64,000 nt of DNA from Temnopleurus reevesii (GCA_036244855.1 BQKZ01000618.1:1-64000), one strand, 5' to 3'. Shown: positions 33,321 through 46,615, numbered from the stretch's first letter. Numbers and translations: made by a program. The notes: generated from the letters alone by a model not told the origin.

Positions 33321-34930
33321 AGCTTGACACCTAGGCAGTCGACAGTACCACTGTTAATTTGTTCACCCTCCCGTTACAGAAGTGATGTTGAAGGTCGCCA
33401 ATGGATAATTACATTTCCAAACACGCAATTATAATGCCTTCAATTTATCTTTTGTTTGCGTGTTCCCCACCAGTTCAACCTTTCATCACTTTCACACATA
33501 GCCACACACTTGTCTCTCTCAAATTTTCTCTCTTTCTCTTTATTTCTGTAGCTGTCTATTTCTCTGGCCTATATTATAAACAGGTCTCCCTTTTCACTTC
33601 TTCCCTAAAAAATTTCTACCACTCTCTCCTCATGAATCTTTTTATTTCTATGTGTCTTTCACAGTACAAATTCTCTTTCCCCCTTCTCCTTCTCTCCCCT
33701 CCCATCTTTCCCCTTCCACTACACTGTCCCTTCCTCTATCTCTCTATCTCTTTCCAGTAGCTATTTCACACAAACATGCACACATATAAACACACACACA
33801 GCACACACACATTAAAAAAATCAAACAAACACACTCACAAAATGCAAAAAAAAAAAAAACAAAGGAACAAACACTCGCTGTCTACATTTTTCTTCTACAT
33901 GTTTTATCATATATATCTCTATCTCTCCTACTCACATTTACTTCCTAAAATACCAATTATATGCATTCAATTTCTCCACATTATACCAACATACCAATGT
34001 ATATACATCTATCCATGTGCCCCCACCACATAGTCATTTCCATACACCAGCTCATGGGCAAATGGACAATATCATTAGCTGCGCCTGCTCAATAATTCAT
34101 TGATAATGGATATTATTTGTAGATTTCGTGCAATAAGTCGGCAGTCGTTAGGTATAGCTTTCATGATTGGCTGATTATTGTCCAATCAACCCGCGACGAG
34201 GGAGATGGGTATTCCATTACTCTAATATTTCTCATTCTCATTTCCTCAGAACTCGACTGTTCTCTACACTTTTGCCTCATTGCCTTATTTGCATTATTGA
34301 TGATGGTTCAAATCTAAAATTGGTGAAGCGAACTTGACAAACGCACTGGCTGCCTGCCTGCATGTTGGCTGAGTAATGAAGGTATCTGTCATCGCCCTTG
34401 CACTCTTACATTCACCACAATATAAGTGCATCATATGATGAATATATGATTCATTTGATGCAGTAATCATACCCAATTATATATCTCTCTGTATTATTTC
34501 TAAATGAAAATAGACAAATTCCACATTCGATATTCCTAAAAGAGTGCTTCTATAGAATTCTAAAATCATCATATTATTTTAATCTTTGTGATTTAAAAAG
34601 AAAAGTACTTTTTATATAAGTGTACGATTAATTCTTATTTCAAAATAAATGTTGAAACTTGAACCACTGATATTCTCCTCATAATCATATACGTCATATA
34701 ACTTAAACACACATATACATTTAAAAAAAGAGCTAATCAATGTTTCTTTAGCTTACTCCCTAACCAATTTATTTTTATCACAAACACATATAGAACATTG
34801 TATAGAACATTGTTTTGTTTAAATTAAAAGAATTGACCTACAATAAATTGATCATTATCATACACTTATGATAAGACTTAAGTTTTGCATCGTCCATTTG
34901 TAATGTTTTTTTTAGAATATGCTATAAGTT

Positions 34931-35063
34931 CAGGGGCCTGTAACATAAAGGAGTTACAATAAATTGAAAATTAATTGTATCTTTATGGTACACGTTTTGC
35001 CATTGACTTATGACTAACATTTTATCGTAAGTTTAATTGCATCTTTTATGTTACGGGCCTCAG
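34931..35063. mobile_element. MITE with CAGGGGCCTGTAACATAAA ends (~133 bp)
   Basis: CAGGGGCCTGTAACATAAAG at the left and, reverse complemented, CTGAGGCCCGTAACATAAAA at the right are near-perfect TIRs. It lies about 30 bases from the 3' splice-donor side of the 35093 exon. Confidence 0.88.
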
Positions 35064-35092
35064 GTATGAAATGAAACCAGTAATGCACTCAC

Positions 35093-35362
35093 CTTTTTCA
35101 TAGATATCTGTTAAGCTGGGCCTCCTGTCCCCTCCATTGAGCGCCCTGATAGACTCCTGAGCTGCAGCCTGGATGGGTTGGATAGCCTGGATTGGTGGGC
35201 TCCTGCTGGGCTCCTGGTCGGACAGGGAGCCTTTCAGCTTCTGCTGCTCCCTCTCACGTTCCCTCTCGCGCTCCCTCTGTTGCTGGGTGACCGTTGTCTC
35301 TGCCTGCTCCTGGAGACGTCTTCGGCTGCGCTTCTCCCGCTTGAGACGTCGGGCAAGGATTG
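35093..35362 (-). CDS. dach: DACH coding exon (end of coiled coil, Arg/Glu/Gln-rich)
   Basis: Acceptor ATCAACAG, donor GTGAGT, 270 bases, phase 1 at both ends. Encodes (A)ILARRLKREKRSRRRLQEQ, matching vertebrate AIVQKRLKKEKKAKRKLQE, then an (RE)n/QQQ low-complexity helix and a Pro/Ser-rich part (PSRSPPIQAIQPIQAAAQES) ending LTDIYEK. The ReRE stretch is longer than I expect for vertebrate DACH. Confidence 0.95.
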
Positions 35363-35732
35363 CTGTTGATATGAAGATGGAAAGGTGGAATTAGTTGAGG
35401 GTTGGGAACTTCTCTTTACCTCGAACATATCAATTCAATTTTTAAAAAATATGAAATTAGTATTTCATTTACAGGAATAAAATTCCTCTTCTAATTTTCT
35501 ACTGAAATTTTCTTTTATTATGGTTGAAGGTGCATATATAACATTTAGAAAGAGATCAGATTGCCTTTGAAACAAATCACAAGCTTAGGGAGAAGTCATT
35601 TTATAATTTTAATTTCTACCATTACGTTCATATAGCAATGTCTAGTCTAAAATAAAAAGCCTTTTGAATACAGCACCACTCTTTCTCCGATAAAAAGAAA
35701 ATTGGGAACTAAAAAAATTATTGGAGACATAC

Positions 35733-35816
35733 CAAATCTCCTCTGTTCAGCCACAAGTTGTTTCTCCATCGATTCCCTCAGCTCACGCTCACGCAGCAGC
35801 TCCAGTTTGAGTTCAG
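35733..35816 (-). CDS. dach: DACH coding exon (coiled-coil core)
   Basis: Acceptor TACTCCAG, donor GTATGT, 84 bases, phase 1 at both ends. Encodes (A)ELKLELLRERELRESMEKQ then LVAEQRRF, nearly the vertebrate ELKMDFLRERELRETLEKQL block of DACHbox-C. Confidence 0.97.
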
Positions 35817-38800
35817 CTGGAGTAGAAATAGAAAAGAATATCCACTGATTAATCACATTAGTCAAAAATAGATCATGAAAACGATGTTAAAAGAAAACAT
35901 CGTACAGAATTGTACATTTTAAACAATTTCAAAATACAAGCATTTGTTAACTTAGATAGTTTCAGTCTTTATTGAAATTATTTGGCATGATCTCACCCAC
36001 TTTTAATTTCTATTGAAGTTATTAAAATGAAACATTGTAGGACATTTTATGAAAATGAAAACAGGTGTAATCATATGTAGCATAAAATAAATTGGGTTGA
36101 TTTCTTGGAATGGAATACTCTGTAAAAAATAACTTGTCAATCTAAGGACAAACACACTGACAAATATTTCCTTCAATTAATTTCCTCGCTTTCCGAGGAT
36201 GCGGGGTAATTATGCCATTTGACCTGTTCTGACCAAATATGGTCACTTTCGTTTCTCATAATAGGTATAGATATAGGGTGTCATATATAAATGATACCTG
36301 GTGATTTAATAGGAATAAAAACTTATGGAAAGGAAATGCAGTAAGTCATTAAGTTTAAGATATCAATATTTCTCCTAAGCAATAAAATAATCATGACAAT
36401 GAGGAGAATGAATCGAATCGAAAGCAAGAAACAAAAACACAAAAAATGATCTTGGATGGAGGTAAGAAAGAGGTAAATTTTCTGATGATAAATCAATTTT
36501 TATTTGTGCTAACATAAATTCCTTGAAGTAAATTTGACACTTGATGATAAACGAGGTAATGAAATATCTCCATTCCCATTGTCATTAATCGCACATCTTT
36601 GATTAATGGTGTAAATTGTCATCTATTATGACAGGAATATTATTGAAGGGAATAGGAAGTGGCGGCATTACAATCACGCCTAATAAATGGAGCACAATTA
36701 AAGCTCCCACAGTTGAGATAACAATTGCAATTACTAAACTTTCACTTTGCCAGCCCCAAAACCCACACTGATCAATGGTGGGAACGGGGAGCATATCGGA
36801 CAATCAATGCTGAAATAAATGGCATGCAGTTTCCTTAGGAAAAAGCACTTGTAACAAGAAACAATTGTTTGATTAATTGACCTTGTTTTCATTAGGCATT
36901 AAACGCACTCTAATTGCTCAGTTTCTTGCAGAATACTGAGTTGTAAAAAGGAATATATATCATCATACAGTGAAGTTAGACTAATTACCAGTCACAATGC
37001 AATATTCATCATAACATTAACCTGAAGCAGGAACATTTACTGCACACACTTAGATCTATTAAAGAAGTTTGCTATCAGAAAACATATTGACTTGTGGCTG
37101 GCTAACAATCTTAACACTTATCAGGTGTTATTGACCTGACATATAAGGTCAAACTGACCGTAAATACTTGAGTTTAATCATACAGATTTCAATAGCATCA
37201 AATGATCTACAAATTAGAAACCAGGTTAGATGCATTATCATTACCATTATGATTAAAACATCGAGTTCAATATTTGTAAAGATGAAAAGATAGCTTTCTA
37301 ATAGATCAAAAGGCATTCGTGCAAACTTTGTTGCAGAATATGACAGTTATTGGTGCATTAAATGTATATATCAAAAGCCATTTTATAATTTGCAATTAGT
37401 GATTCCTAATTAATCAGAAATATGTGAGACTGATTTTGACGCAAATGGATACTCGGTTTTGAATTCCTTTTTAATATCTGTTAGCACACAAATCTGAACA
37501 ATACATTAAGCATATTTATATATACATATAAATCTGATGTATAATAACTACTGTGTTTCATTTACTCTATAATCACATCAAAAATTTAATGGAATAATTT
37601 ATGGTCATTGCATGTCAAAAAGGGATAAATCTGTTCACGGATCGTTACAACTAGCCTTAATGTATTTCTTTTTAATTCCAAAGTGCCTTAAAGGTAGAAT
37701 ACTTCTTTTGCAGCCTAAAATTTGACTTTCCAAGATTGTTGTGTTATGTTGAAGAGTACTAAATGTTAGAACTTATCACCAATGACTTTGACTTTGACTT
37801 TCCAAGATTGTTGTGTTATGTTGAAGAGTACTAAATGTTAGAACTTATCACCAATCAATTAAGCACAAAGATTGGTCATGATAGGCGCATTTATAGTTAT
37901 TCCAATAATAATTCTTCTATTCGGGCCTCGAATTAGTGGAGCGTGCGTTCAAAATTCAAAACAGCCGTTAACCTCTCGTTGACCAAAAGCGCAATAGTCT
38001 CTCTCAGTGCGTATTCCGCATGGTGTGGCAGTGTATTGAAGTGCGCACTGTATGTGCTCTTACAATGTTATGTGTGGGTGTGTGTGTGGTACCGTAATAC
38101 GCTAGGAGTATCGCAATACAATTGTTGTCAAGATGAATTATGATAAAATAGATTTTTATTTGAATTAAATATTCTGGACTACATTCGACCAAAATACTTC
38201 ATAGAGGTTATTATTTTGGCATATCTGAGGTACACATTAAGTTGTAAGCATAACCGTAATGTGTGCAAATGTAGTTTTCTACCTTTAACCCTTGCCCTAG
38301 ATCAATATACTACATTCCTAAATTTTACTTTCTGTGTAGAAGCATATTCCTAATCTTTTCCTCTAATTTAAATGCCTCTTCATTAAAATTTACATTCTAA
38401 TGCAAATTCTATCCTATACCTTAATTTTATTTTGTTCATACCTTCAATATCATAATCGAAACACTAAGATTATTAAATTTTCCCTAATATGGCTGTTTGA
38501 CTAGCAGAAATTCTGAACTTTATAAGGAGAAGAAATGATTCATTTCTCCAAAAAATACTGATAGAAACTATCAAAGGATAGAAAGCCTTGATTTCATACT
38601 TTCAATACAATTTCAATTTACAGTCAGTGGAGTGAGACAGACGAGGAGAAGGAATGAAAATCTTGTTTCGCACTCCCCGTCTCAAATCTCTTCCTCGATT
38701 CGCGTCTTTTCCGCACTGCCCATGACCTTCCACAGCGATGACAAGTTTTTGGGTAGCTTCACAAAGCTGTCACCTGGTCCAACTTGCTTATTGATATCTC

Positions 38801-39960
38801 AATTCAGAGATGAAATGCAACTTTTAAGCAATAAAAAAATCCATGATTTTCATCCATGCAATCTCGCTTGTAAAACATGATTTTTCACTCTCATTAATTT
38901 TGTTCTCCATTGATTTATAACTATATGTCACTTTAATTTTCTGTTGCTCCCTTTCCCTTGTAACTTTCTGTACTTTTATCACCTAATTATTTGCTTGTCT
39001 TCTTTATTGGTCTTGTATTATGAATGCTCTTCATTTCTTTGGTATATAATGATATAAACATATCCCAGTGTTTAAAGCTTGATGAAGAAAGACTTTTCTC
39101 TTTCTAAATAGGAGTCTGTTTAGTGCAGTAGAATATATTAATATAGTTTCTGCGCTATATAAGTATTATCATTAATATCATTATTATCATTATTATTATC
39201 TCCTTCTCTCTATGTTTCTCTAGCACTTTCTTACTTCCCCATTTTCTCTCTTTCTCTATCTCTTTTTACTCCACTCTCTCTCTCAGTCACCACGTTCATA
39301 CGGATATGTTCATTTGTACTTTAATATTTCTCCCACTGCTAGCAACGTTCAGTAAATGTTTGTTTCCAAAGCCTACAGGTGGACACACATACAATAGCAC
39401 ACAGGGAGTATCATCTTCGTTGTGTCAGGATGATCATTTTCAATTCTAAAAGAGGTGGGTTATTGTCTTTACAATTTCAAGCAGGATAATATCATGTGTT
39501 TTAATGAATGGCAGAGCACTGGGAATATTGGCTATCTCTTGATTTAGAAGTACAATAACTCCAAGTTCACATGTGCCCTCATGAAATTAATCCATTTTTC
39601 CTGTGTCGCTCCCGAAGTGTATTGACCACTAGTAGGATTTTACTTTTGCATAATCAAACTCTGCTTTTCTTTTTTTTAAGTTGCTGTATTCTAGAAAAGT
39701 AAGCCAACCAGATGCAGAAGATGCTTTCAGATATCATCTCTGGGTAAAAGAATTTCTGATTTTCCTATTAACAAATCTTTATAGGTAATATGACAAATCA
39801 CATGACAAAGAAGTCAGATTTTGATGTGTAATTTACTTCCTTTTGCCACAGAATGGCAGTATGGGACCATAAAACAGTATAAGGTACACAGCCTGTATCA
39901 ATTTAGTGCCCTTCAGGCTCCAAGCACATTGAAAAGAAAGAGTTAAAGACAGAATATTAC
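35817..39960 (-). other. DACH intron (4.1 kb)
   Basis: AT-rich. Contains a 63-bp direct duplication (37721-37855), and a TAAT/ACAAT-rich block (36590-36860) that may be regulatory. No coding sequence recognised; plus-strand frames here are short and featureless. Confidence 0.7.
37721..37855. repeat. Identical 63-bp direct duplication, period 72
   Basis: The block starting TTTGACTTTCCAAGATTGTT and ending CTTATCACCAAT occurs at 37721-37783 and again, without change, at 37793-37855. The 9-base spacer GACTTTGAC is itself a fragment of the block start. Confidence 0.97.
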
Positions 39961-40063
39961 CTTTCTCTAGGTTGATTTGCTTGTCTCTCTGGCGAGCGTT
40001 GTCTGATGCTACCTTCAACAAACCTTGGATGTTGGTCAGAAGGGTCTCCATAGAGGATGGGCC
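39961..40063 (-). CDS. dach: DACH coding exon (start of DACHbox-C)
   Basis: Acceptor GACACAG, donor GTAATA, entering phase 0 and leaving phase 1. Encodes GPSS then METLLTNIQGLLKVASDNAR and QRDKQINLEK. Vertebrate DACH has IETLLTNIQGLLKVAIDNAR at this place, so this is the strongest single diagnostic of the gene. Confidence 0.98.
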
Positions 40064-40809
40064 CTGTGTCAAACGAGATGGATAGAATAAATCAACAGGT
40101 GTAGATATGCCAAGAATTATGGAATATAAAGTAGAAATTAATATGTGAGTTGCCAAAACTTTCGGACCCTATATTTTTTTTATTATAGAAAGCATAGCAG
40201 AAAAGAGCTCTCATTTTGTCAATCATTTAGAAATAAGGAAATTAATTTACTTGAATGCATAATTCATAAATGTTCTGTAATTATTGGCAATCCAGTAGGT
40301 TTAAAAGTGTGTGATGAAGAATGGAAGAGAAATAATAGGGGAAATTAGGGAAAGGGGAGAGGAGAGTTGGGCAGGGTAAAAATAGAAAGAAATCAAACAA
40401 GAATGATAATGGAGAGAGAAATGGAGAAGGAAAGACAGGTAGTGGAAGAGGAAAAAGAGAGGGTGGAGAAATGAAGGCAAACATTGCAGCAATGGACAAG
40501 AGTAAAGTGCGGGGAGAGAGGGTGAGAGAGAGAGGGGAGAGAGAGAGAGAGAGAAAGAAAATATGGACTCAGACAGAAGTAGAGGACATAGAAAGGGAGA
40601 GACAGAGAGGGCAAAAGCCACCCCCTGAAAAAGAGATAATACAGAAACAGAGAAAGACAGAATAAAAGAAAAGAAAGTGAAAATATGAGAGAAAAATTGG
40701 GCAAGAGATGAAAGTGAGAAACTGTCTCAAATAAGTTAATTTTAATACATGTTTGAAATTAAATCAGGTAAAGTTTCCTTGAAAGAGGTTGATGAGAGAG
40801 AACGCTTAC
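40064..40809 (-). other. DACH intron with GA-rich tract
   Basis: Positions about 40320-40730 are purine-rich on the plus strand (GAGAG, GGAGA), so pyrimidine-rich in the transcript. Minus-strand Ser/Leu/Pro open frames in it are simple-sequence artefacts. Confidence 0.85.
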
Positions 40810-40940
40810 CACTTGGTGTGAGAGCATATCACCAGCTGTCAATCCAGGGGGCAAGATCCCTGATTGGTTGGTGCTGTTGCCATGGAGTTGTTCATACTCC
40901 TCCCCTCTGGGGTGAGCTCCACCATCGGACAGAGAGCCAT
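40810..40940 (-). CDS. dach: DACH coding exon (middle region)
   Basis: Acceptor TTGGCAG, donor GTAAGC, entering with two bases and leaving phase 0. Encodes GSLSDGGAHPRGEEYEQLHG then NSTNQSGILPPGLTAGDMLS and HQV. LPPG corresponds to the Pro-rich segment just before DACHbox-C in vertebrates; otherwise this region is poorly conserved. Confidence 0.88.
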
Positions 40941-41986
40941 CTGCCAAAGAACAAAATCAAATCACATTTTAAATGACTATTCTCTGTAATGAATATAATA
41001 TTTAAGATATGAATTCCTTATTTTGGACCCATCCCCAGCGGAGCGCTATTATTACTCTGGGTTTAGCATTATGTTGGCAGCCATCAATGCTGTACCTTTA
41101 CTAAATCAAATGTGAAGATCCTATCAGAAAATTATTTTCTGTACCAGGGTTGAGTGCATCAACATTGATTCATTCTTTTTCACTTTTATTTGCAAAAGGA
41201 AAGAAGTGTAAGGAGTGGGATTCAAATCTGGAACTCTTTGGTTCAAAGGCAAAATTCAGAATTACTATCCCACAATGCTTCTTAAATTGTATGTGATGTC
41301 CGTATAACATGCCAATGCTTTTTAAGACAAGGAAAATAAAGATGAACTAAATATGAAAATCACGCCGATCTTTGGTTGGTTCCAATTACAAATGAGGAAG
41401 AGTTCATTCCTCAATAAACATTAATTCTTTACTTTTGTAATTTGCTTTGAGGAACCACTTTAGTAAAAATCAATACCTGCTTTGCAACACTTCAGCCTCA
41501 TTTGTAGAGTTTCATAAAATCTTGCACTATTAATTACACACTAATGAATATAATTTTATAGAGAAACATCTCTGGGAAATATTAAAATACCTCTGATATT
41601 TTGCCAACAACATCATTCTATCTTATCATTTGAAATGAAGCATAAGAAAAAATGATATCATGTGGTTTGGTTGAATAAAGTATACAAAAAATAACATGAG
41701 AAGAGCACAGTTTCATATATCAATTAAATGTAACACAGCTAACTTTTAACAATTAACAAAACATTGAGGAAGAAATAGAGATATATGCATGCCCATCAAA
41801 ACCACATTTGGCAAAGTTAAATTCCACTTAAACCAAAATGAAAATTGAGATCTAAAATATCAATTCATGCCCACCCACATACTCATAGCAGATTATAAGT
41901 TTTCATGGAAATAACTGTGATTTTTAATAAAAATCCCCTACATTATTATTTTTTTAACTAAAAGAATAGTATGAAAAAAAGCTTAC
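40941..41986 (-). other. DACH intron
   Basis: About 1 kb of AT-rich sequence. I see no repeats of note or coding potential. Confidence 0.7.
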
Positions 41987-42022
41987 TCATGCCAGAGGGC
42001 TTGTTTTCCTCTCTTGTATTAG
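41987..42022 (-). CDS. dach: DACH 36-nt microexon
   Basis: Acceptor TTGAACAG and donor GTAAGC bound 36 bases that fit phase 1 on both sides and encode NTREENKPSGM. It is recognised by splice sites and phase, not by homology. Its length is a multiple of three, so skipping keeps frame (joining Leu-Asp-Gly). Confidence 0.72.
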   Translation of the reverse strand, partial: LIQERKTSPLA

Positions 42023-43086
42023 CTGTTCAAAGGAAAGAAATAAAATAAAATCATTACCCAAAAATTAATCTATGGATGAAAGAGGGGCTCGAAGAGCAAA
42101 AGTGAAACAAACTAAAATTCTCTATTTTGATGCGCAATCATCACCATCAACTGTGTTTCATATTCCTACATGGGTTTTGAAATTTCATAGTCTGTCCTCA
42201 CATAATTTCATAAAATACAAAAATAAAAACCTGTACTAAATGAATCACTCCTACCAATATGCCAAATTTTTATTCAAACAAAACAAAAGAAAAAGCAAGT
42301 AGAACATTATCAGCTTATCCCTGTCTTTTCTAAAAAATACAAGTTCTAGATGGCAATGTTAACATGCAATGAATAGTTATCACATATCACACAAAAGCCA
42401 AAGAAAATACTTGAATGATCTTTGTCAAACAGGAATGAATAACTAGATATTCAGCCAAAATATATACCTTAACACAATATGAGCCAGAGTACTTGAAAAC
42501 GACACATTGCACTTTCATTTCTCAAAGGAATAGATCTTTTTTTATAAAGTCTTATTTTCCTGAATGTTCTGTCTTTGAGAATAACAACAGCATGAACCTA
42601 CAAAATGAAATAAACCTACATCAGATTCATGTAAGCATCATGCATGGATATTAATTTTATAATAAATCTCATTCTTTGTTTGATAGTGAGATCTAGTTCC
42701 CTTTCATTGATATGGAACATGATTTTTCAAAGAGCAAAGCAATTTTATGGCAACGTTAGTCTCATTTTTGGTACTACATGGTGAACAACTTCTTTTCTAT
42801 GACAAGTATAGTTACAAAAGCAGTTAACTCTTCACCATTTCTTATCAATTTAAAGAGCAACTAACGTAAGCTCACTTTTGGTATGCACGTACACGTACTG
42901 GTCAGCATTGTGATAAAAAAGTCTGCTGGTATATGCAATATTCCTCTAATTGACAGAGGAATCATTCGGTTCTCAAATTAAAAAGGGTTTCTTAAATGGT
43001 TTTGTGTGATATGATGATGACTTTCAGAAAGGGTTGGGAATACTTGCTCAACATTTGCAGATGTTGTCTGATCAAATCTCGTGTAC
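42023..43086 (-). other. DACH intron
   Basis: About 1.06 kb, AT-rich, nothing distinctive seen. Confidence 0.7.
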
Positions 43087-43324
43087 CTAGGCTGTGTTCC
43101 ATAGCGGCCATAGCCTCCTCATGGATGCGATCGCTCTCCTTCTCGTCCTCGTCCTCGTGCATGGCGGACGATGAATCGCTCTTGGGGGAGAGGCCGCCCT
43201 GCGAGCCTCCCATCCTCGGGCTGGGGCCGTCCGAGGAACGTGGAGACATGTCTCCATTCTCCAGGACATCGTCGTGGTCGTCGATGTCGACTGAAGCATG
43301 ACTGTGGGAGCTAGGATGGCTCGA
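43087..43324 (-). CDS. dach: DACH coding exon (Ser-rich and acidic middle region)
   Basis: Acceptor ATTTCAG, donor GTACAC, entering phase 0 and leaving phase 1. Encodes SSHPSSHSHASVDIDDHDDV, then MSPRSSDGPSPRMGGSQGG and an acidic HEDEDEKESDRIHEEAMAAM. SSHPSSH matches the vertebrate GSHPSSHRSSS stretch. The exon is GC-rich against its AT-rich introns. Confidence 0.93.
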
Positions 43325-46300
43325 CTGAAATGAATAATGAAGTTGAAATTAGATAATGAATACCAGGATCAACAGAAATCAAAGCTATTCAACATTTCAG
43401 ATTGGTAGCAAAGCTAGAAATATTTAACATTTCTAGATTAGCAACCATAATAGACTTATCATATGATTGCTATCAGCATACTTGTGCATGGATTGGCAAT
43501 TTCAAATATATGTTTGGCAGTTTAAACTTCAGAATTTAATGAATATGACAATATTCATAAAACCTAAAGATATAACCCATTTAATCAAATAAATGAAGGT
43601 GAAATTAGAAAACTAGTCAAGAAAAATGAAGTAGGTTACATATACGTCCTTCAAATAGGAAACATCACACCTGCCTTCTGACATTTAAGGTTCGTTGCCA
43701 TATTTTAACACCTTCCATGAATAATTCTTTTTCATACATATTCTTGGCTTGAAAAAAAGTAAGTGTTACAATAAGAGAGCTTATGTAGGCTAATGGCGGA
43801 AACTACTCCCAATCCATTTATATGTGATAATTATCCCTCTAAGGCACACTTCATCATTATCGCTTTCAGCTCTTTGTAAACCAATAAAATTCATCACTGA
43901 CAAGAATCCATTGAATATCATCTGTTCTCGTGATGCCACAAACAAAATAGATGCTTCACAAACCCATTTGTAATTGTACAACCACACACATCCATCTCTC
44001 AGAACTAGGCATCATAAATATTTTCTCGAATATGCCCACAAAACTTCTTTCCCTCGATCTTTTCCGTTGCCATTTATTGTCAAGAAAGCTCCATGATTTG
44101 ATTGTGGAATGGGTTTCCCCCTCCGAGCTCCGAAACTCGGTGAAATGACAAACAGCACACTTTTCAGAAGCATCATCAAATTTTACGAGCAATGCAGCCC
44201 TCATCTATTATTTGTAGTTCTCGTCTAGTTCGGCGGAAATAAAAGTTCCATCGATCCCGAGGCGACTCGATGTGTTTAACATCATTGGTATGATGAAGTA
44301 AAAGAAGCCGGAATGACATACCCAACCTGGGGGTTTCTTGTTTGAGGTGGGAAATTTGCGGTAACAAAAGACGTTTTCCTTAAATATTAATTCCCATTTC
44401 AATCTGAATGATTCATAATACATTCCTGGCCATCTTCCTATAATCTTCTCAGTTTCTTACGGAAAATTCTCAAGATGGTGTGAGTCAAATATGGCAGCTT
44501 AAATTATGTGTGACCAGGAAAATTGTATCCTACTGGGGCATCATGCAAAACATTATTTTAAAAGAATTGAAAGCAGTTTAATATTGAAAACTCTGGACTT
44601 GTAAATGATATTCTTTACACAAATGATTAAATTACTTTTTATTTATTGAACATTTCATACTACATAACAGCATTATATTTTAAAAGATATTACATCAAAA
44701 ATCAATTTTGTATGTTGACCTAAATTTATTCAAGGGGTTTTAATGAGTATATTTAAAAAAGTCCTTAATCATGTTTCGATACTTCCCTTTTGAGGGTTGA
44801 TTAGGAGAGAAAATGAACTTTGGAAAATCTGACATTTTGCTAATTTTCGCTGGAAGGTTGGGACTTTTTATTGTAAGGGTTCAATGTTGTCGATTTCATG
44901 AATTCTAAAATCAGAATTAGCTTATTTTGTTTTTATAGTTGGACGCCCTTGACCATGAACTATCAAATCTGTCTAGACAACCTGTCAAATTACAACCATG
45001 TGTACACCACAAGTATGCCAGGTAGGAAGGAAAGAAACGGAGAGATGAGAAAAGGATGGTCCAAAGATGAAAGACAGATGATGGAGGGAGCAGAGGGGCA
45101 AAAATTTGTGTGATCTGGAAAGTATATTAAGAGCATTAAAGAAGAAAAGTACAATTTTCACTGAATTTTTTAATATAGAATATCGAACAAGATGTGTCTT
45201 TTGTAATATTTTTTATTTGAAATTTATCAAAACCAAGACAAATGAAGCAAAAAAATCTGAATTACAATTATTTTTGGCTAAGTTTGGGTTACTTTATCCT
45301 TTGCATGTATAGTTCAATTCAGAATTATTTGCTTACTTGTTATCACTATAAAGCTCATATCATTAACAGGTAAGCACAGAATTCTGACTTATATGACTAT
45401 ATCTACTCCCTCCCCCTCCACCATGTATTTAAGCGCTATGCCAATTCTATCATCTAAATTACAACTCACTCAACCCAACACTTCCCTCACTTTTTGCATA
45501 ATTAAACTCCCAATTACATTAAACTTGGATATCATGCACATAGCAATTAACTCTCATTCCAGCTTTCACCTAATCAACAATTCAGCATTCCATTATCTGA
45601 AAATGTCGGTTAAAATCATTTTCCAATGGTATTTCGCAACTGCAAATTCTACGACTCTGCCTCACAAATAATCATCATTCTTTAATTGCGTTAGATTTTT
45701 AATCTATTGAGAATATCACTTGTGATATATCAAACCTGATTAAGAATCTTCATCTAATATTTGTTGATCCGTATCTTTGCACAGGTAATTGGATTTGGCT
45801 GGTCAAATGAATTTGAGTCACGAGGTATAACAAAACAAAGTCCAAATAATTCAAGCAACCTTGAGAAAATGTCAGCTAATTGATATTCTTTTGACAATAG
45901 AAACAATACCAATAAAGTATCAAAATATGAATGATTTATGAAGCTGGAAAATTTCACAATGGTTTTTGTTGCATTATGAAGGCTCTTTATCTACTCGTAA
46001 TGTAAAAATAATCTAATAAAGCAGAGAGCTGTTTTGAAAATGATGACAAAGAAAAAAATAACAGCACATCATATTATGCATTTCATCTCATCTAATGTCA
46101 CCCTAATGGGCCTCTTTTGAGATCATTATTCCCATTCCGAAATACATAATTAAGGGGGATGATGTAGAAAAGTCATATTTCTAGCAAATATGAAATCACC
46201 GAAATCACTTTATACTTTCATTCAAATTCATTATCAGGAAATGTTTGCACAGTAATAGTTTTTAATGCAGAATCAATTTCTAATACAGCCATAATGACTA

Positions 46301-46615
46301 CTCATTACAGCATAATAGCATACAAATGGGGGGTTCGAAAGAAAGATACAAAGAAATAAAAACCTAATCAAAACTTGCATTTCGCTGATGTTTCGTATAA
46401 ATGGTAATTTGCTGCTTATGGCTGACATTAATGATTTTGCTCATGTCCAGAGCACGGTACGCAGGAAGCGAAAGCAAAAAGTGCATTTTCTCGGCGACAG
46501 AAACATGAATTTGCAGGTCTGCAACCGTATGAATGTTCGAAGAGACATAAGGATTAATGAGGCGAGCATGCAGCAAGACTTCTGAACTTTAACGTCAGCT
46601 ATTTCTTTTTGTTTC

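Larger units (their letters stand above)
33132..35092 (-). other. DACH intron
   Basis: Contains a full CTCF-consensus site (33302-33320), CA/CT-rich simple sequence (33480-33850), a CCAAT/TAAT-containing stretch (34050-34470) and a MITE (34931-35063). Confidence 0.7.

Noticed and set aside
40281..40704. Ser/Leu/Pro-rich ORFs on the minus strand in a DACH intron
   Set aside because: They come from a GA/CT simple tract and do not keep phase with neighbouring DACH exons.
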